64,000 nt of DNA from CBDDBH01 sp965225625 (GCA_965225625.1 CBDDBH010000028.1:1-64000); one strand, 5' to 3'. Positions 16,718 through 25,568 are shown, numbered from the stretch's first letter. Numbers and translations are program-made. Notes: generated by a model from the sequence alone, not told the origin.

Positions 16718-17674
16718 CTAGCTCAACTGCGCCAGTGTCGGTGTCTGCTGTCGCGGGATGATTGCGCCCGCATGCGCAATTACCCGCGCCGCCAGTTGCT
16801 GTGCGGCCAGCACGGACGCCTGGACGGTCAAACCACTCACTCGAGCGGCAATATACCCTGCGTTGAAGGCATCTCCCGCTGCCGTTGTGTCAACGACCCG
16901 AGTCGCAACGGGGACGTCGATAGTCTGAACGCCGGTGGGTTCTACGGCAAGACAAGCCGCGGCCCCGTTTTTGATTATCAGTTCGGCGATACCGGTTTTG
17001 CGCAACCGTTCGCTGACGGCTTGCGCATCGCTATCGCCAAATACGGCCTGTTCATCGCTGAGGCCCGTGAGTAACACGTCGATATGTTCACCGGTCGCAT
17101 GCAGCCACTTTCGTGCATCAGACACTGACGACCAGAGTCGTTGCCGGTAATTACTATCGAAGACGGTGGTCACGCCGTTAGCCCGGAGACGCTGCAACAT
17201 CACCAGTAGCCGGCGTCGTCCGGCGGGCGGCAAAATTGCCAGCGTAATGCCAGTCACATACACCGCATCGAAGTCTGCCAACTGTTTCTGCAAATTCGCA
17301 GCGGTGCGGGCGTTCAGCATCGCGCTGGCGGCCGAGTTTTTGCGCCAGTAATAGAATGTTCGCTCACCCTGAGTATCCGTCGAGACATAGTACAAACCCG
17401 GCAGTCGCTTGTTGTCGAATTCGACCAGGCTCACATCGATACCTTCATCCCGCCAGCTCGCCAGCATGGCGGCGCTGAGAGGATCGCGGCCGACACGGGA
17501 GATATAGTGCACGCCGGTATTGGTACCCTGTAACAGTCTGGCGAGATAAACGGCGGTATTCAGCGTGTCTCCGCAAAATGCGCGGCGAACCGTGTCGCCA
17601 GGCTGTTGGGTGAGCTCGATCATGCATTCACCGATCGAGGCAATCCGCTGTGAGCCCTGCGTGCGCCAGATCAT
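16718..17674 (-). CDS. kdgK: 2-keto-3-deoxygluconate kinase (PfkB family)
   Basis: 318-residue ribokinase/PfkB-family sugar kinase. The N-terminal IASIGECMIEL motif, the substrate-lid region with GLYYVSTDTQGERTFYYWR (typical of KDG kinases) and the C-terminal anion hole with the catalytic base DTTAAGDAF (Asp268) are all present. It phosphorylates 2-keto-3-deoxygluconate to KDPG, linking the mannonate dehydratase product to the adjacent, divergently transcribed KDPG aldolase. ATG 17672-17674 is preferred; a GTG at 17698 would add eight residues. The two start codons of kdgK and eda are only about 70 bp apart, so their promoters must overlap. Confidence 0.88.
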   Translation of the reverse strand: MIWRTQGSQRIASIGECMIELTQQPGDTVRRAFCGDTLNTAVYLARLLQGTNTGVHYISRVGRDPLSAAMLASWRDEGIDVSLVEFDNKRLPGLYYVSTDTQGERTFYYWRKNSAASAMLNARTAANLQKQLADFDAVYVTGITLAILPPAGRRRLLVMLQRLRANGVTTVFDSNYRQRLWSSVSDARKWLHATGEHIDVLLTGLSDEQAVFGDSDAQAVSERLRKTGIAELIIKNGAAACLAVEPTGVQTIDVPVATRVVDTTAAGDAFNAGYIAARVSGLTVQASVLAAQQLAARVIAHAGAIIPRQQTPTLAQLS

Positions 17675-17745
17675 CGCATCGGATCCGATGCGTTGCACAG
17701 TATTCCAAAGGCGTTAAGATGCTCTGCCAGCGGCTGGTTCAGACA

Positions 17746-18408
17746 ATGACGGATGTTCTTTCCCCTATACGCGAGCTGACGACCCGGGCGGTCCTCATCC
17801 CCGTCGTTGTGATCGATAACGTTGAGCAGGCCGTGCCGCTTGCGCAGGCGCTACAACGTGGCGAGATCAACGTCGTCGAAATCACGTTGCGAACCGCACA
17901 GGCCTGGTCCGCCGCAGACGCCATCATACGACAATGCCCGGATATGGTGGTTGGAATCGGCACGGTCACGCAATCGGACCAACTCGCCCAGGCAGTGGAC
18001 GTGGGCGCGCAGTTTGCGGTCAGCCCGGGGTTTTCAGAATCGCTGACTGCGTTTGCCTCGGAAAAGAATCTTCCCTATTTGCCGGGCGTGACTACGACTT
18101 CGGAAGTCCTGCAGGCGACGCAATCAGGGTGCGACGTACTGAAATTTTTTCCCGCCGAATTGTCCGGTGGCGTGGCGGTACTAGCTCAGTTTGCCAGTCT
18201 TTTCCCCGATGTCAGCTTCTGCCCCACGGGTGGCATCACTCTGGAAAAACTCGGAGATTATCTTGCCCTCGCCAACGTCTGTTGCGTAGGCGGTAGCTGG
18301 CTGGCGCCGAGCGCGTCACTCACCGCCGGAGACTGGTTGGGCATCGAAGAACGCGCGCAGGCTGCTGTAGGCGCGTGCCGAGCAGGTGGGTACGGTACGG
18401 CCGGCTAA
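17746..18408 (+). CDS. eda: KDPG/KHG aldolase
   Basis: 220-residue class I aldolase splitting 2-keto-3-deoxy-6-phosphogluconate into pyruvate and glyceraldehyde 3-phosphate. Starting at ATG 17746, the catalytic residues fall at Glu45 (VVEITLRT), Arg49 and Schiff-base Lys133 (VLKFFPAE), identical to the E. coli Eda numbering. This favours 17746 over the ATG at 17719, which has a better AAAGG ribosome binding site and would add nine residues. The GIGTV, SPGF, LPGV and CPTGGI phosphate-site motifs are intact. Divergent from kdgK, it completes the mannonate to KDG to KDPG route in this window. A perfect hairpin follows the stop. Confidence 0.93.
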   Translation: MTDVLSPIRELTTRAVLIPVVVIDNVEQAVPLAQALQRGEINVVEITLRTAQAWSAADAIIRQCPDMVVGIGTVTQSDQLAQAVDVGAQFAVSPGFSESLTAFASEKNLPYLPGVTTTSEVLQATQSGCDVLKFFPAELSGGVAVLAQFASLFPDVSFCPTGGITLEKLGDYLALANVCCVGGSWLAPSASLTAGDWLGIEERAQAAVGACRAGGYGTAG

Positions 18409-18414
18409 CGTCTT

Positions 18415-18443
18415 AGCTTTAGCGTTCGCCGAACGCTAAAGCT
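18415..18443. terminator. Bidirectional hairpin between convergent genes
   Basis: AGCTTTAGCGTTCG and its exact complement (14-bp stem) are separated by one C, between the stop of eda and the stop of the convergent metallo-hydrolase. A short T-rich run follows on the plus side (CTGTTATTT). Likely shared terminator. Confidence 0.7.
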
Positions 18444-18446
18444 CTG

Positions 18447-19463
18447 TTATTTCAACACCCGCGATTGTTCGAAGGCTTCACCTTCGTGTCTTTCCCGCTC
18501 GCCAATCCGGATATCCTCTCCGATCGTGATCATCATCAGGTCGTGAGCCACAGCCAGGGGTCCGCCGTAGCCGGCGCGTGTCGCCGTAGTCAAGTCCTGT
18601 GCTGAAGTTTCCGGCGGGATGATGTGCGAGTACACCGCCAAACGCGGTTTGGTGTCGGCGAATATGCGGGCGGCCTGTGCCGGGCTGGTATGCACCAACA
18701 GGCTGACATTGGCGAGTTTCGCTTCCTTGGAGTCGCCTGCTGATGGCACCTGGGTTTCATGCACCAGTAGGTCGACGCCCTGCGCGTGCTTCACCAGTTC
18801 GTCGCTGGGTGCAGTATCGCCTGAGAACACTGCGGAACGTCCGCGATAGTCGACCCGATAACCCAGGGTTTGTCCGGCCATGGAAAAGCGCTCGCCCGTT
18901 TGTGCATTAACCGGCATATGCTCGACGGCAAACGCGGTAATTGTGAGGCCGTCGCGCTCGAAGATGACGCCAGGTGTAATGTCCTCTACCTCGATCTCCG
19001 TACCCGACATGGGTACACCGACCAGCCGGCGGTTTTCGAGATCCCAGGCAAACGCGCGGCGGATATGTTCCAACATGGCCTGCGTGCCGCCGGGGCCGTG
19101 CACGCGCAACGGCACCCGCCGGCCATACAGCCAGCCGGTCAGCCAGATATCGGCGAGGCCCAAGGTATGGTCGAAATGTAAATGGGTGACGACCACATGA
19201 TCGATACCCGTGAGCAGTTCGTAACCACCCGCGAGATACAGACGCTCGCGCACGCCCCATCCTGCATCGATGAGAAAGCGATAATCACCCGCTTCCACCA
19301 GAATGCTCGGCCCATAGCGCTGCAGCGATGGGCGTGGTGCACCCGTACCTAAAAAAGTAACGCGCAGCTCGGCTTCATCCGCTGGGGATGTCGCCTCGGC
19401 CATCAGTGTCGATTGCCATAGCAGCAAACATAGCAGTGAGAACATACGGCATTTGTTTTTCAT
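18447..19463 (-). CDS. Exported metallo-beta-lactamase-fold hydrolase
   Basis: 338 residues with a signal peptide (about 1-22, MFSLLCLLLWQSTLMA). The MBL-fold zinc motif is HLHFDH (94-99), followed by the third metal histidine region (AVEHMPV), FSGDTAP (metal Asp) and YSHIIPP (final His). The THLGTGAPRPS-like strand and the long insert resemble RNase Z/arylsulfatase-type MBL proteins and the GntH-like group. A paralogue with the same architecture is at 47909-49171, with HTSPAQAARIF here matching HTNPAAAGRIF there. It is probably a periplasmic hydrolase of an ester or phosphoester. No lipobox is seen. Convergent with eda and sharing its terminator hairpin. Confidence 0.82.
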   Translation of the reverse strand: MKNKCRMFSLLCLLLWQSTLMAEATSPADEAELRVTFLGTGAPRPSLQRYGPSILVEAGDYRFLIDAGWGVRERLYLAGGYELLTGIDHVVVTHLHFDHTLGLADIWLTGWLYGRRVPLRVHGPGGTQAMLEHIRRAFAWDLENRRLVGVPMSGTEIEVEDITPGVIFERDGLTITAFAVEHMPVNAQTGERFSMAGQTLGYRVDYRGRSAVFSGDTAPSDELVKHAQGVDLLVHETQVPSAGDSKEAKLANVSLLVHTSPAQAARIFADTKPRLAVYSHIIPPETSAQDLTTATRAGYGGPLAVAHDLMMITIGEDIRIGERERHEGEAFEQSRVLK

Positions 19464-19595
19464 AGGCGTGTGTTACTCAGCTTAGATACCCTCAGTATAC
19501 CCGCCCACCGTCTGCGGCATGGAGCCAGCGCAAACCCTCGCCCGCTACGTCACGAGTGATGGAGACTGTTGATTCGAACCAGGTAGGAGAATGAG

Positions 19596-19826
19596 ATGGA
19601 TACAAAACGAACTGAGGCATCGAAAGGGTCACCGCAAACAATCACCCGGCGGGAATTTGTGAAATCCACCGCGCTGGGCGGCGGCGTTGTCGTGGCGGCC
19701 GCCATGGCCGGTCCGGTCGCGGGCCAGCTACCGGACATGGCCGCAAAAACCACCACACACGACGAACTCGAACAAGCTCTGCGCCGTTATGGGAGCGAAT
19801 TTGGTGACCTGAGAAAATCAAGCTGA
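19596..19826 (+). CDS. Small Tat-signal protein, unknown function
   Basis: 76 residues with a twin-arginine signal: TRREFVKST (about 17-25), a glycine/alanine-rich hydrophobic stretch (ALGGGVVVAAAMAGPVAGQ) and a short polar mature part of about 30 residues (HDELEQALRRYGSEFGDLR). The ATG has an AGGAGA ribosome binding site seven bases upstream. Such short Tat proteins often act as escort or small subunits for a folded, cofactor-containing partner. The next gene is 11 nt downstream but has no signal itself, so the two may form a complex exported together. No homologous family is recognised. Confidence 0.7.
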   Translation: MDTKRTEASKGSPQTITRREFVKSTALGGGVVVAAAMAGPVAGQLPDMAAKTTTHDELEQALRRYGSEFGDLRKSS

Positions 19827-19837
19827 GGTGCTGACAC

Positions 19838-20194
19838 GTGGCAATTTTTGAAGCAGAGAGCTGGTTGATAACGGAAGGTAAGGACAAGGAACACGACGAG
19901 GAGATGCGTCGCTGGTTGAAATGGGTGAGCGAGCATCGTGATTTGTTTCCTGAATGGAAAAGCGTCCCCTATTTCGAAAAGCACACCGTGGGCGACCAAA
20001 CGGGTCGCAGATTCGTGGTGTGGGAATACGAAAGCTTTACCGACTACGAGAAGTACAAGACCCGGCGCAAAGACTATGACGGGCCGTACAAGGAATATAA
20101 GGAGAACGACCCATACTATAAGGGCGTGTTCATACATAGCCGTATGGAACTCGAGTTCTGGCGCGATTTGGAACGTGATCTCTGGGTGGAGTGA
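19838..20194 (+). CDS. Unknown cytoplasmic-type protein paired with the Tat protein
   Basis: 118-residue acidic and aromatic-rich protein (many W, Y, F, E and K). It starts at GTG 19838, supported by TGAGGTG upstream and 11 nt spacing from the preceding Tat-signal gene. The sequence (RRFVVWEYESFTDYEKYKTRRKDYDGPYKEYKEN) suggests a ferredoxin-like dimeric alpha/beta barrel fold, but no family can be assigned with confidence. It has no signal peptide and no cysteines. If it is exported, it would have to travel with the Tat-signal partner. Confidence 0.6.
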   Translation: MAIFEAESWLITEGKDKEHDEEMRRWLKWVSEHRDLFPEWKSVPYFEKHTVGDQTGRRFVVWEYESFTDYEKYKTRRKDYDGPYKEYKENDPYYKGVFIHSRMELEFWRDLERDLWVE

Positions 20195-20217
20195 ATTCTG
20201 ATGTGTTAGATCACGAT

Positions 20218-21612
20218 TCAGTCAAGGTGCAGTGCCAGCGATTCGAGGTCGCGTTGGCCGCGCTCGAGATGTTCCTGCAATTCGCGCCATTTGTCTGGCC
20301 GATGGGCCGCTATGCTGTAACGTTCGCCAGGGTCTTTACGCATATCGAACAGCAGTAATACGTCGTGCTCAGGTAGTCGCCGATCGATGCCGCGATAGCG
20401 TGCTTGTACCATCATTTTCCAGTTCGGCGTTCGCACTGCGGCGATGCGCTCATCGCTGAAGTAGTAAAGAACTTCATGCGGGGAGTTGGAATTGCCCGCG
20501 AGCAACATCTCGATGTTCTTGCCGTCCAGCTGCAGCGACGCAGGCAATGCAGCGCCGGTAATGGCCTGCAGGGTTGGCAGTAAATCGATATTCATCGCGA
20601 TGCCCTTCGATACTGAACCGGCCGGTATATGGCCGGGCCAGCGGGCGATAAACGGGACGCGATAACCGCCTTCCCATGGGGTGCCTTTACCGCCGCGCAA
20701 TTCGCCCGGGCTGCCTTGCGGGTAGGGGCCGTTGTCACTGGTAAATATCACCAGCGTGTTGTCGTCCAGGCCAAGACCTTGCAGCGTATCGAGCAGCTCG
20801 CCCATACTCCAATCCAACATACCGACAACGTCGCCATACAAACCGGCACGTGATTTACCCGCAAACCGCTCAGTTACATGCAGCGGTACGTGGGGAGCGG
20901 TGTGCGGAAGATAGATGAAAAAAGGCTGTTCCCGGTTTTGCTCAATGAAGCGGATGGCCTCGGCGGTATAACGTTCGGTCAGCGTTGCCTGTTCAACCGG
21001 CTCCTCGATCTTTTCGGCGCCCCGATATAAAGCCAGTGGCGTCTGATTGTTGCTGTACGGCAGTCCGTAGTAGTAATCGAAACCCTGCGTGGTCGGCCAA
21101 TGCTCCGGGGTGTGGCCGAGGTGCCATTTGCCGATGATCGCCGTGCGATAACCCAGCGGCTTGAGCATTTCAGCGATCGTGAACTCGGCCTGCGGCAGAC
21201 CGTGCAGGTCGTGGACGAATATCACTTGATGCGCGAGAGCGCTGCGGATCGCGTAGCGGCCGGTCAACAGACCCGCGCGGCTGGGCGTGCAGTTCGAGGC
21301 GCTGGCGTAGAAATCCGTCAGCCGCACGCCCTGGCGCGCCATGGCGTCGAGGTTAGGTGTTTTGATCAATGTCGATCCGTAAACACCCAGATCGCCGTAG
21401 CCCAGATCGTCAGCCAGGACGATGATGATGTTGGGTGGGCGTTCGGGCGGCGCAGACTGCGCCACAGAGGCCAAACCCACTAACCATATTGCAGCGACTA
21501 ACGATACACGCCAAACGTCCCCTCTGTACCGGGGACCACGTCCTCGCGGTGCTCGTCCTCGCAATGGCAAAAGTGTGCTAATTCTTGTTGACGCCTTCAT
21601 ACATCTCGCCAT
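20218..21612 (-). CDS. Sulfatase (arylsulfatase A family)
   Basis: 464-residue type I sulfatase. Metal-binding DD (68-69, VLADDLGYGD), the formylglycine motif CTPSR (Cys108) with TGRYAIR downstream, KWHLG and the second metal site TSDNGP are all present, so it should be active after formylglycine maturation. A hydrophobic segment (VSLVAAIWLVGLASVAQSA, about 36-54) is a signal peptide preceded by an odd arginine/proline-rich extension (RGRAPRGRGPRYRGD). The 5' end overlaps the upstream sulfatase by 35 nt; either the signal peptide is long or translation begins internally. It would remove sulfate esters from a periplasmic carbohydrate or phenolic. A close paralogue is immediately upstream. Confidence 0.88.
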   Translation of the reverse strand: MARCMKASTRISTLLPLRGRAPRGRGPRYRGDVWRVSLVAAIWLVGLASVAQSAPPERPPNIIIVLADDLGYGDLGVYGSTLIKTPNLDAMARQGVRLTDFYASASNCTPSRAGLLTGRYAIRSALAHQVIFVHDLHGLPQAEFTIAEMLKPLGYRTAIIGKWHLGHTPEHWPTTQGFDYYYGLPYSNNQTPLALYRGAEKIEEPVEQATLTERYTAEAIRFIEQNREQPFFIYLPHTAPHVPLHVTERFAGKSRAGLYGDVVGMLDWSMGELLDTLQGLGLDDNTLVIFTSDNGPYPQGSPGELRGGKGTPWEGGYRVPFIARWPGHIPAGSVSKGIAMNIDLLPTLQAITGAALPASLQLDGKNIEMLLAGNSNSPHEVLYYFSDERIAAVRTPNWKMMVQARYRGIDRRLPEHDVLLLFDMRKDPGERYSIAAHRPDKWRELQEHLERGQRDLESLALHLD

Positions 21613-22933
21613 CGCTGAATGTCGATAGTGACTCGAGCATCTCGCGCCCGTGCTGCAAATACCCGAGCAGTTGCTGCTTCGCCTCTGGATAATCCCTGGA
21701 CATGTCGTAACGCTCGTCGGGATCGCTATACATATCGAACAACAAGGTCGAAAGATTTTTCCGCGATTCGAACAAGATGGGTTTTGCGTCGCGCCACGGT
21801 GGGTAGTCGCTCAACAGCAGACGCCAGCGCTGCGTGCGTAGCGCCGCGATCCGTTCGTTATTGAAAAAGTACAGTACCTGGTGCGGCGAGACGTCAGCGC
21901 CGCCCGTCAATAATGGCAGAATATTGTGGCCGTCGAGTTGTAATGAGTTGGACAGAGACGCGCCTGCCAACGCCGCAAAGCTCGGCAGTAGATCTATATT
22001 CATGCTCATCGCGGTTACCGTTGTCCGTGGCGCAATATGCCCGGGCCAGCGCGCGATGAACGGTACACGGTAGCCACCGTCCCAGCCGGTGCCCTTACCG
22101 CCGCGTAACCCGCCGGTGCCGCCTTCCGGGAACGGACCGTTATCACTGGTGAAAATCACCAAGGTATCGTCACTTAATTTGTTACGCTGCAAAGCGTCCA
22201 GCAGTTCGCCTACGCTCCAATCGAGTTCCTGTACTACATCACCGTATGCGCCGGCCTGCGACGTGTTGGCGAACTGTGCGGATGCGACCAGTGGAATATG
22301 CGGGGCGCTGTGTGACAGGTAAAGAAAAAATGGTTGTCGTGCATTGCGCTCAATAAACCCCACCGCTTCCTCGGTGAAGCGCCGGGTCAGCGTGTGCTGC
22401 TCAACCGGTTCGCCGCTTGCGTTCTCATCCACGTACATCGACTGGCCGGGATCATCGTTGGGACGCAGCAGTCCGAAGAACTCGTCGAACCCCTGTGCAT
22501 TGGGTCGTTGCGCCGGCGTTTGATGTCCGAGATGCCATTTGCCAATCAGTGCGGTTCGATAGCCACGCCCTTGCAGCACATTGGCAACCGTCGTGATCCC
22601 TGCCGGCAGGCCACGTGTATCCGAAGCCGTGATGGTCTTATGTGCCAGTCCATCGCGAATGGCATAGCGGCCGGTCATGAGTCCCGCCCGCGAAGGAGTG
22701 CAGACGTTTGCGCTGGCGTAGAAGTTGGTAAGTCGTGTGCCTTCGCCTGCCAGCTGGTCGAGATGCGGCGTGTTGATGAGCGTCGCGCCGTACGCTCCGA
22801 CATCGCCGAAGCCGAGATCGTCGGCGAGGATCAAAATGATGTTGGGGGTGGCTGCAGTCGCCGCACCGGCGGACGGACCGCCGAGCCCGAGAAGAACGAC
22901 GCTGATAAGCAATGCGTTAACGACAGGTTTCAT
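21578..22933 (-). CDS. Sulfatase (arylsulfatase A family), paralogue
   Basis: 451 residues, strongly similar in layout to the sulfatase that follows it. Signal peptide 1-24 (MKPVVNALLISVVLLGLGGPSAG). Metal-binding ADDLGFGD (37-44), formylglycine motif CTPSR (Cys78), GKWHLGH and FTSDNGPFP are intact. The two genes are transcribed together and overlap by 35 nt. Differences are concentrated in the substrate-proximal segments (RNDDPGQSMYVDENASGEP here against YSNNQTPLALYRGAEKIEEP), so the pair may remove sulfates at different positions of one glycan. A Rho-independent terminator separates it from the TonB receptor upstream, so it probably has its own promoter or depends on readthrough. Confidence 0.9.
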   Translation of the reverse strand: MKPVVNALLISVVLLGLGGPSAGAATAATPNIILILADDLGFGDVGAYGATLINTPHLDQLAGEGTRLTNFYASANVCTPSRAGLMTGRYAIRDGLAHKTITASDTRGLPAGITTVANVLQGRGYRTALIGKWHLGHQTPAQRPNAQGFDEFFGLLRPNDDPGQSMYVDENASGEPVEQHTLTRRFTEEAVGFIERNARQPFFLYLSHSAPHIPLVASAQFANTSQAGAYGDVVQELDWSVGELLDALQRNKLSDDTLVIFTSDNGPFPEGGTGGLRGGKGTGWDGGYRVPFIARWPGHIAPRTTVTAMSMNIDLLPSFAALAGASLSNSLQLDGHNILPLLTGGADVSPHQVLYFFNNERIAALRTQRWRLLLSDYPPWRDAKPILFESRKNLSTLLFDMYSDPDERYDMSRDYPEAKQQLLGYLQHGREMLESLSTFSDGEMYEGVNKN

Positions 22934-22938
22934 GGTGT

Positions 22939-22976
22939 AAAAAAAAGGCCTTACCCCATGACGGAGTAAGGCCTTT
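22939..22976 (-). terminator. Rho-independent terminator of the TonB receptor gene
   Basis: On the minus strand, AAAGGCCTTAC and GTAAGGCCTTT form a perfect stem around a ten-base loop, followed by a run of eight T. It lies 22 nt after the receptor stop and just before the sulfatase start. Confidence 0.9.
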
Positions 22977-22997
22977 GCAGCGCTCGTTACGAACGGC

Positions 22998-25568
22998 TTA
23001 GAAGAACTTGTAGCTGAGGCTGCCGCCGAAATAACGCGGATGCGGTCGCAGCCGGAAGCCGCTCAAGCCGAAGTTCTCGCCCGATCCCGAGTAGTACTCT
23101 TCGTCGAATACGTTGACGATGAACGCATTCACTGAGATCTTCTCGTCCCAGACGATGCCGGCGCGCAAGTTCACAAGATGATAGTCGGGGGTCTTGAACG
23201 GGAAGCCATTGGAGCGGTCGGGTATCTGGCCGATTTGATTCGCTCCACCGTCGGCAAGAATTGCATTAGCCGGGAAATCCGTATCTCGCAGAACCGGTGC
23301 ATTGCTGGTCTGCCGGTACGTAACGTCCTCGATGGTCGAAAACTGACTGTCCCGGTAGATCCACTCGCCACGAACGTACAGTTCGTGAGTTTCCCACGGC
23401 CAGCGGTAGTCGGCGGTGAAGTTAAGTGTCCACTCTGGTGACCGAGGTAAAGGCTCATCCTTCAGGTCCACGGTTAGATTGCCGCTAAGCCGCGCGGTGT
23501 TGTCACTATCGATCTCCGTATCCGTGTAGCCGACACCGCCGGTCAGCGTCAGCCGATCGGTAGGCGCAGCCGCGAGTTCGATTTCGAATCCCAGCGCGTG
23601 TGCCTCTTCGACGTTAATAGTCCGCTGAATGTTCGAGGTCGCGTCGCCCGGCACGGTGAAGAAAAATGTTTCGAGTTGCAGGTCGGTCCAATCCAGGTAA
23701 AAAGCGGCGGCGTTGACGCGCAGGCGCCGGTCGAACCATTCGGATTTGATACCAATCTCGTAGTTCCACAGCGTCTCGTCGTCAAACTCCTCCTGGACGA
23801 TTCCCTGATTGGGTGCGCCACCGGCCGAGTTGAAGTCGAGGCTGAAGCCGCCCGCTTTGTACCCCTTGGAAACCGTGCCGTAGAGGCGCACGTCGTCGTT
23901 CCACTGCCAGCCGATAACGAAACGTGGTGCGAAGTCGCTGAAGGTCTTGGAGCTATCCCAGGAGAGTGGAGTTGCTCCGGTCGGGTCGGCCGGGTCCGCT
24001 ATCCGCGGCGTACGGAATAGCCCAAAGCCCGTAAATTTTGCAAACACATCGTCATGTGTGTAACGAAAGCCGAACGTAAGGTCCAGCTGCTCATTAGCGT
24101 GCCAGGTCCAGTCCGAGAAAATGGCAAAGCTGTCCAGACTGTTTTCCCTGATGCTGCAACCGAGACACAACGGTGGGAGGCCGTCGGGGTTGAACAGCGG
24201 TGGCAAAGGCCCATCACCTATTCCGGGAATCTGTGACAGAGCAAAATCCACAATACCTGGTCCGACAATCGGCACGGTAGGATTACCGGCACCTGGAACT
24301 GGTGCCAGAGACACACCGCCGTCTACGGCGGTGGTTACGCCCGTGACAACGCCGAGCCCGCCACCAGGTTGATCTGTGAGGGGATCATCCTTGATGTCGT
24401 CTTCGGAATACAAAAAGCCGAAGGTCCAGTCGAAATTGTCACGCGTCATCTCGAAGCGCAGTTCCGTGCTCCAGGAGTCGCCCTCCTTGCCTTCGTAGCG
24501 GTTGACCAGATCTTCAGGCGTCAAGTCGTTGTCGAAAATCTTTTCCCGTTCGGAGTGGATGTAACCGGTTATAGACTTGATGACGATGTCATCGCGCCAC
24601 TGGTGTTCGATCTTGAGTACACCGAGAGCAGACCGGTTCTCGTTCTTCTCGCCGATGGCGGTGTGGGCGATCTTGGAGCGATTGTCCGGATAGAAGCCCG
24701 TGCCGTCATCAAGCGGTGCCGCGAACGTTGTGGCCCCTGGGTTATTGAGAAAGAACGTTCCGACTGTATCCGTGTCCCACACGCCGGAAGGGACATTTTC
24801 GTCGACGCCCTGATCTTCGTTGCTGTACATGCCCATGAGGTCAACGGTGGTTTTTTCCGACGCGATCCAGCGCGCCGAGACCCGGCCCATGTAGAACTCG
24901 TGACCGCTGTCGCCGCCATCCGGGACGATGTTCTTGACGATGCCGGAATTGTCCTCGATGTAGCCGACGCCGCGAATCCAGAAATTCTCTGTCACCGGGA
25001 TGTTGAAGATGCCGGTCACGCCCCACTGGGATCCCGTCGTCTCGTAGCCCTGGCCACCGACAATGATCTCGCCTTCGAGTTCGTCGTGCGGTTTCTTCGT
25101 CGTCAGGTTGAGTGCGCCGCCGACAGCGTTACGGCCAAAGAAAGTGCCCTGCGGTCCGCGCAGTACTTCGACGCGCTCGAGGTCCTGAAGTTGAGGGTTG
25201 ATGGTACCGTTGGCCGTGGCAGCTACTGAAAATTCATCGAGGTAGATGCCGATCGACTGAATGAACGCGCTCTCGTCAGTGTTGATGTTGCTGACGCCAC
25301 GCATGCTGATACTCATGCCACGGCTACCCGTCTGGCCGTCCTCGGTGAAGCTGACGTTCGGTGCCAGGCTCAGGTATTGGACCGCTTCGGTGATGCCGAG
25401 GTCCTGCAATTGCGTGCCCGAGAAGGCAGTAACACTGACCGGAACTTCCTGCAGATTCTGTTCGCGGCGCTGGGCGGTCACCACGATTTCTTCGAGCACC
25501 GCCTGTGCTGAAGCATAGGATTGAAACACGGATGCGGCGATGAAGAGCCCTATTAACGGCGTTCTCAT
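22998..25568 (-). CDS. TonB-dependent outer-membrane receptor
   Basis: 856 residues: signal peptide (1-21), TonB-box-like EEIVVTAQRREQNLQEVPVSVTAF (about 26-49), a plug domain with VEVLRGPQGTFFGRNAVGGALN (about 133-154), then a 22-strand barrel ending in the aromatic terminal residue YKFF. It imports a substrate across the outer membrane using TonB-ExbBD energy; the loops are long, as for carbohydrate or aromatic ligands rather than simple siderophores. The start ATG has AGGGGG about ten bases upstream. The divergent intergenic region with the amino-acid-type ABC ATPase contains two copies of the AGTTTA-N4-TAAACT operator, tying this receptor to the MarR-associated uptake system. Confidence 0.92.
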   Translation of the reverse strand: MRTPLIGLFIAASVFQSYASAQAVLEEIVVTAQRREQNLQEVPVSVTAFSGTQLQDLGITEAVQYLSLAPNVSFTEDGQTGSRGMSISMRGVSNINTDESAFIQSIGIYLDEFSVAATANGTINPQLQDLERVEVLRGPQGTFFGRNAVGGALNLTTKKPHDELEGEIIVGGQGYETTGSQWGVTGIFNIPVTENFWIRGVGYIEDNSGIVKNIVPDGGDSGHEFYMGRVSARWIASEKTTVDLMGMYSNEDQGVDENVPSGVWDTDTVGTFFLNNPGATTFAAPLDDGTGFYPDNRSKIAHTAIGEKNENRSALGVLKIEHQWRDDIVIKSITGYIHSEREKIFDNDLTPEDLVNRYEGKEGDSWSTELRFEMTRDNFDWTFGFLYSEDDIKDDPLTDQPGGGLGVVTGVTTAVDGGVSLAPVPGAGNPTVPIVGPGIVDFALSQIPGIGDGPLPPLFNPDGLPPLCLGCSIRENSLDSFAIFSDWTWHANEQLDLTFGFRYTHDDVFAKFTGFGLFRTPRIADPADPTGATPLSWDSSKTFSDFAPRFVIGWQWNDDVRLYGTVSKGYKAGGFSLDFNSAGGAPNQGIVQEEFDDETLWNYEIGIKSEWFDRRLRVNAAAFYLDWTDLQLETFFFTVPGDATSNIQRTINVEEAHALGFEIELAAAPTDRLTLTGGVGYTDTEIDSDNTARLSGNLTVDLKDEPLPRSPEWTLNFTADYRWPWETHELYVRGEWIYRDSQFSTIEDVTYRQTSNAPVLRDTDFPANAILADGGANQIGQIPDRSNGFPFKTPDYHLVNLRAGIVWDEKISVNAFIVNVFDEEYYSGSGENFGLSGFRLRPHPRYFGGSLSYKFF

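Noticed and set aside
24369..25229. Long open frame on the plus strand inside the TonB receptor gene
   Set aside because: It is a shadow of the receptor coding frame. It has no ribosome binding site or recognisable domain, while the minus-strand product is a full TonB receptor.
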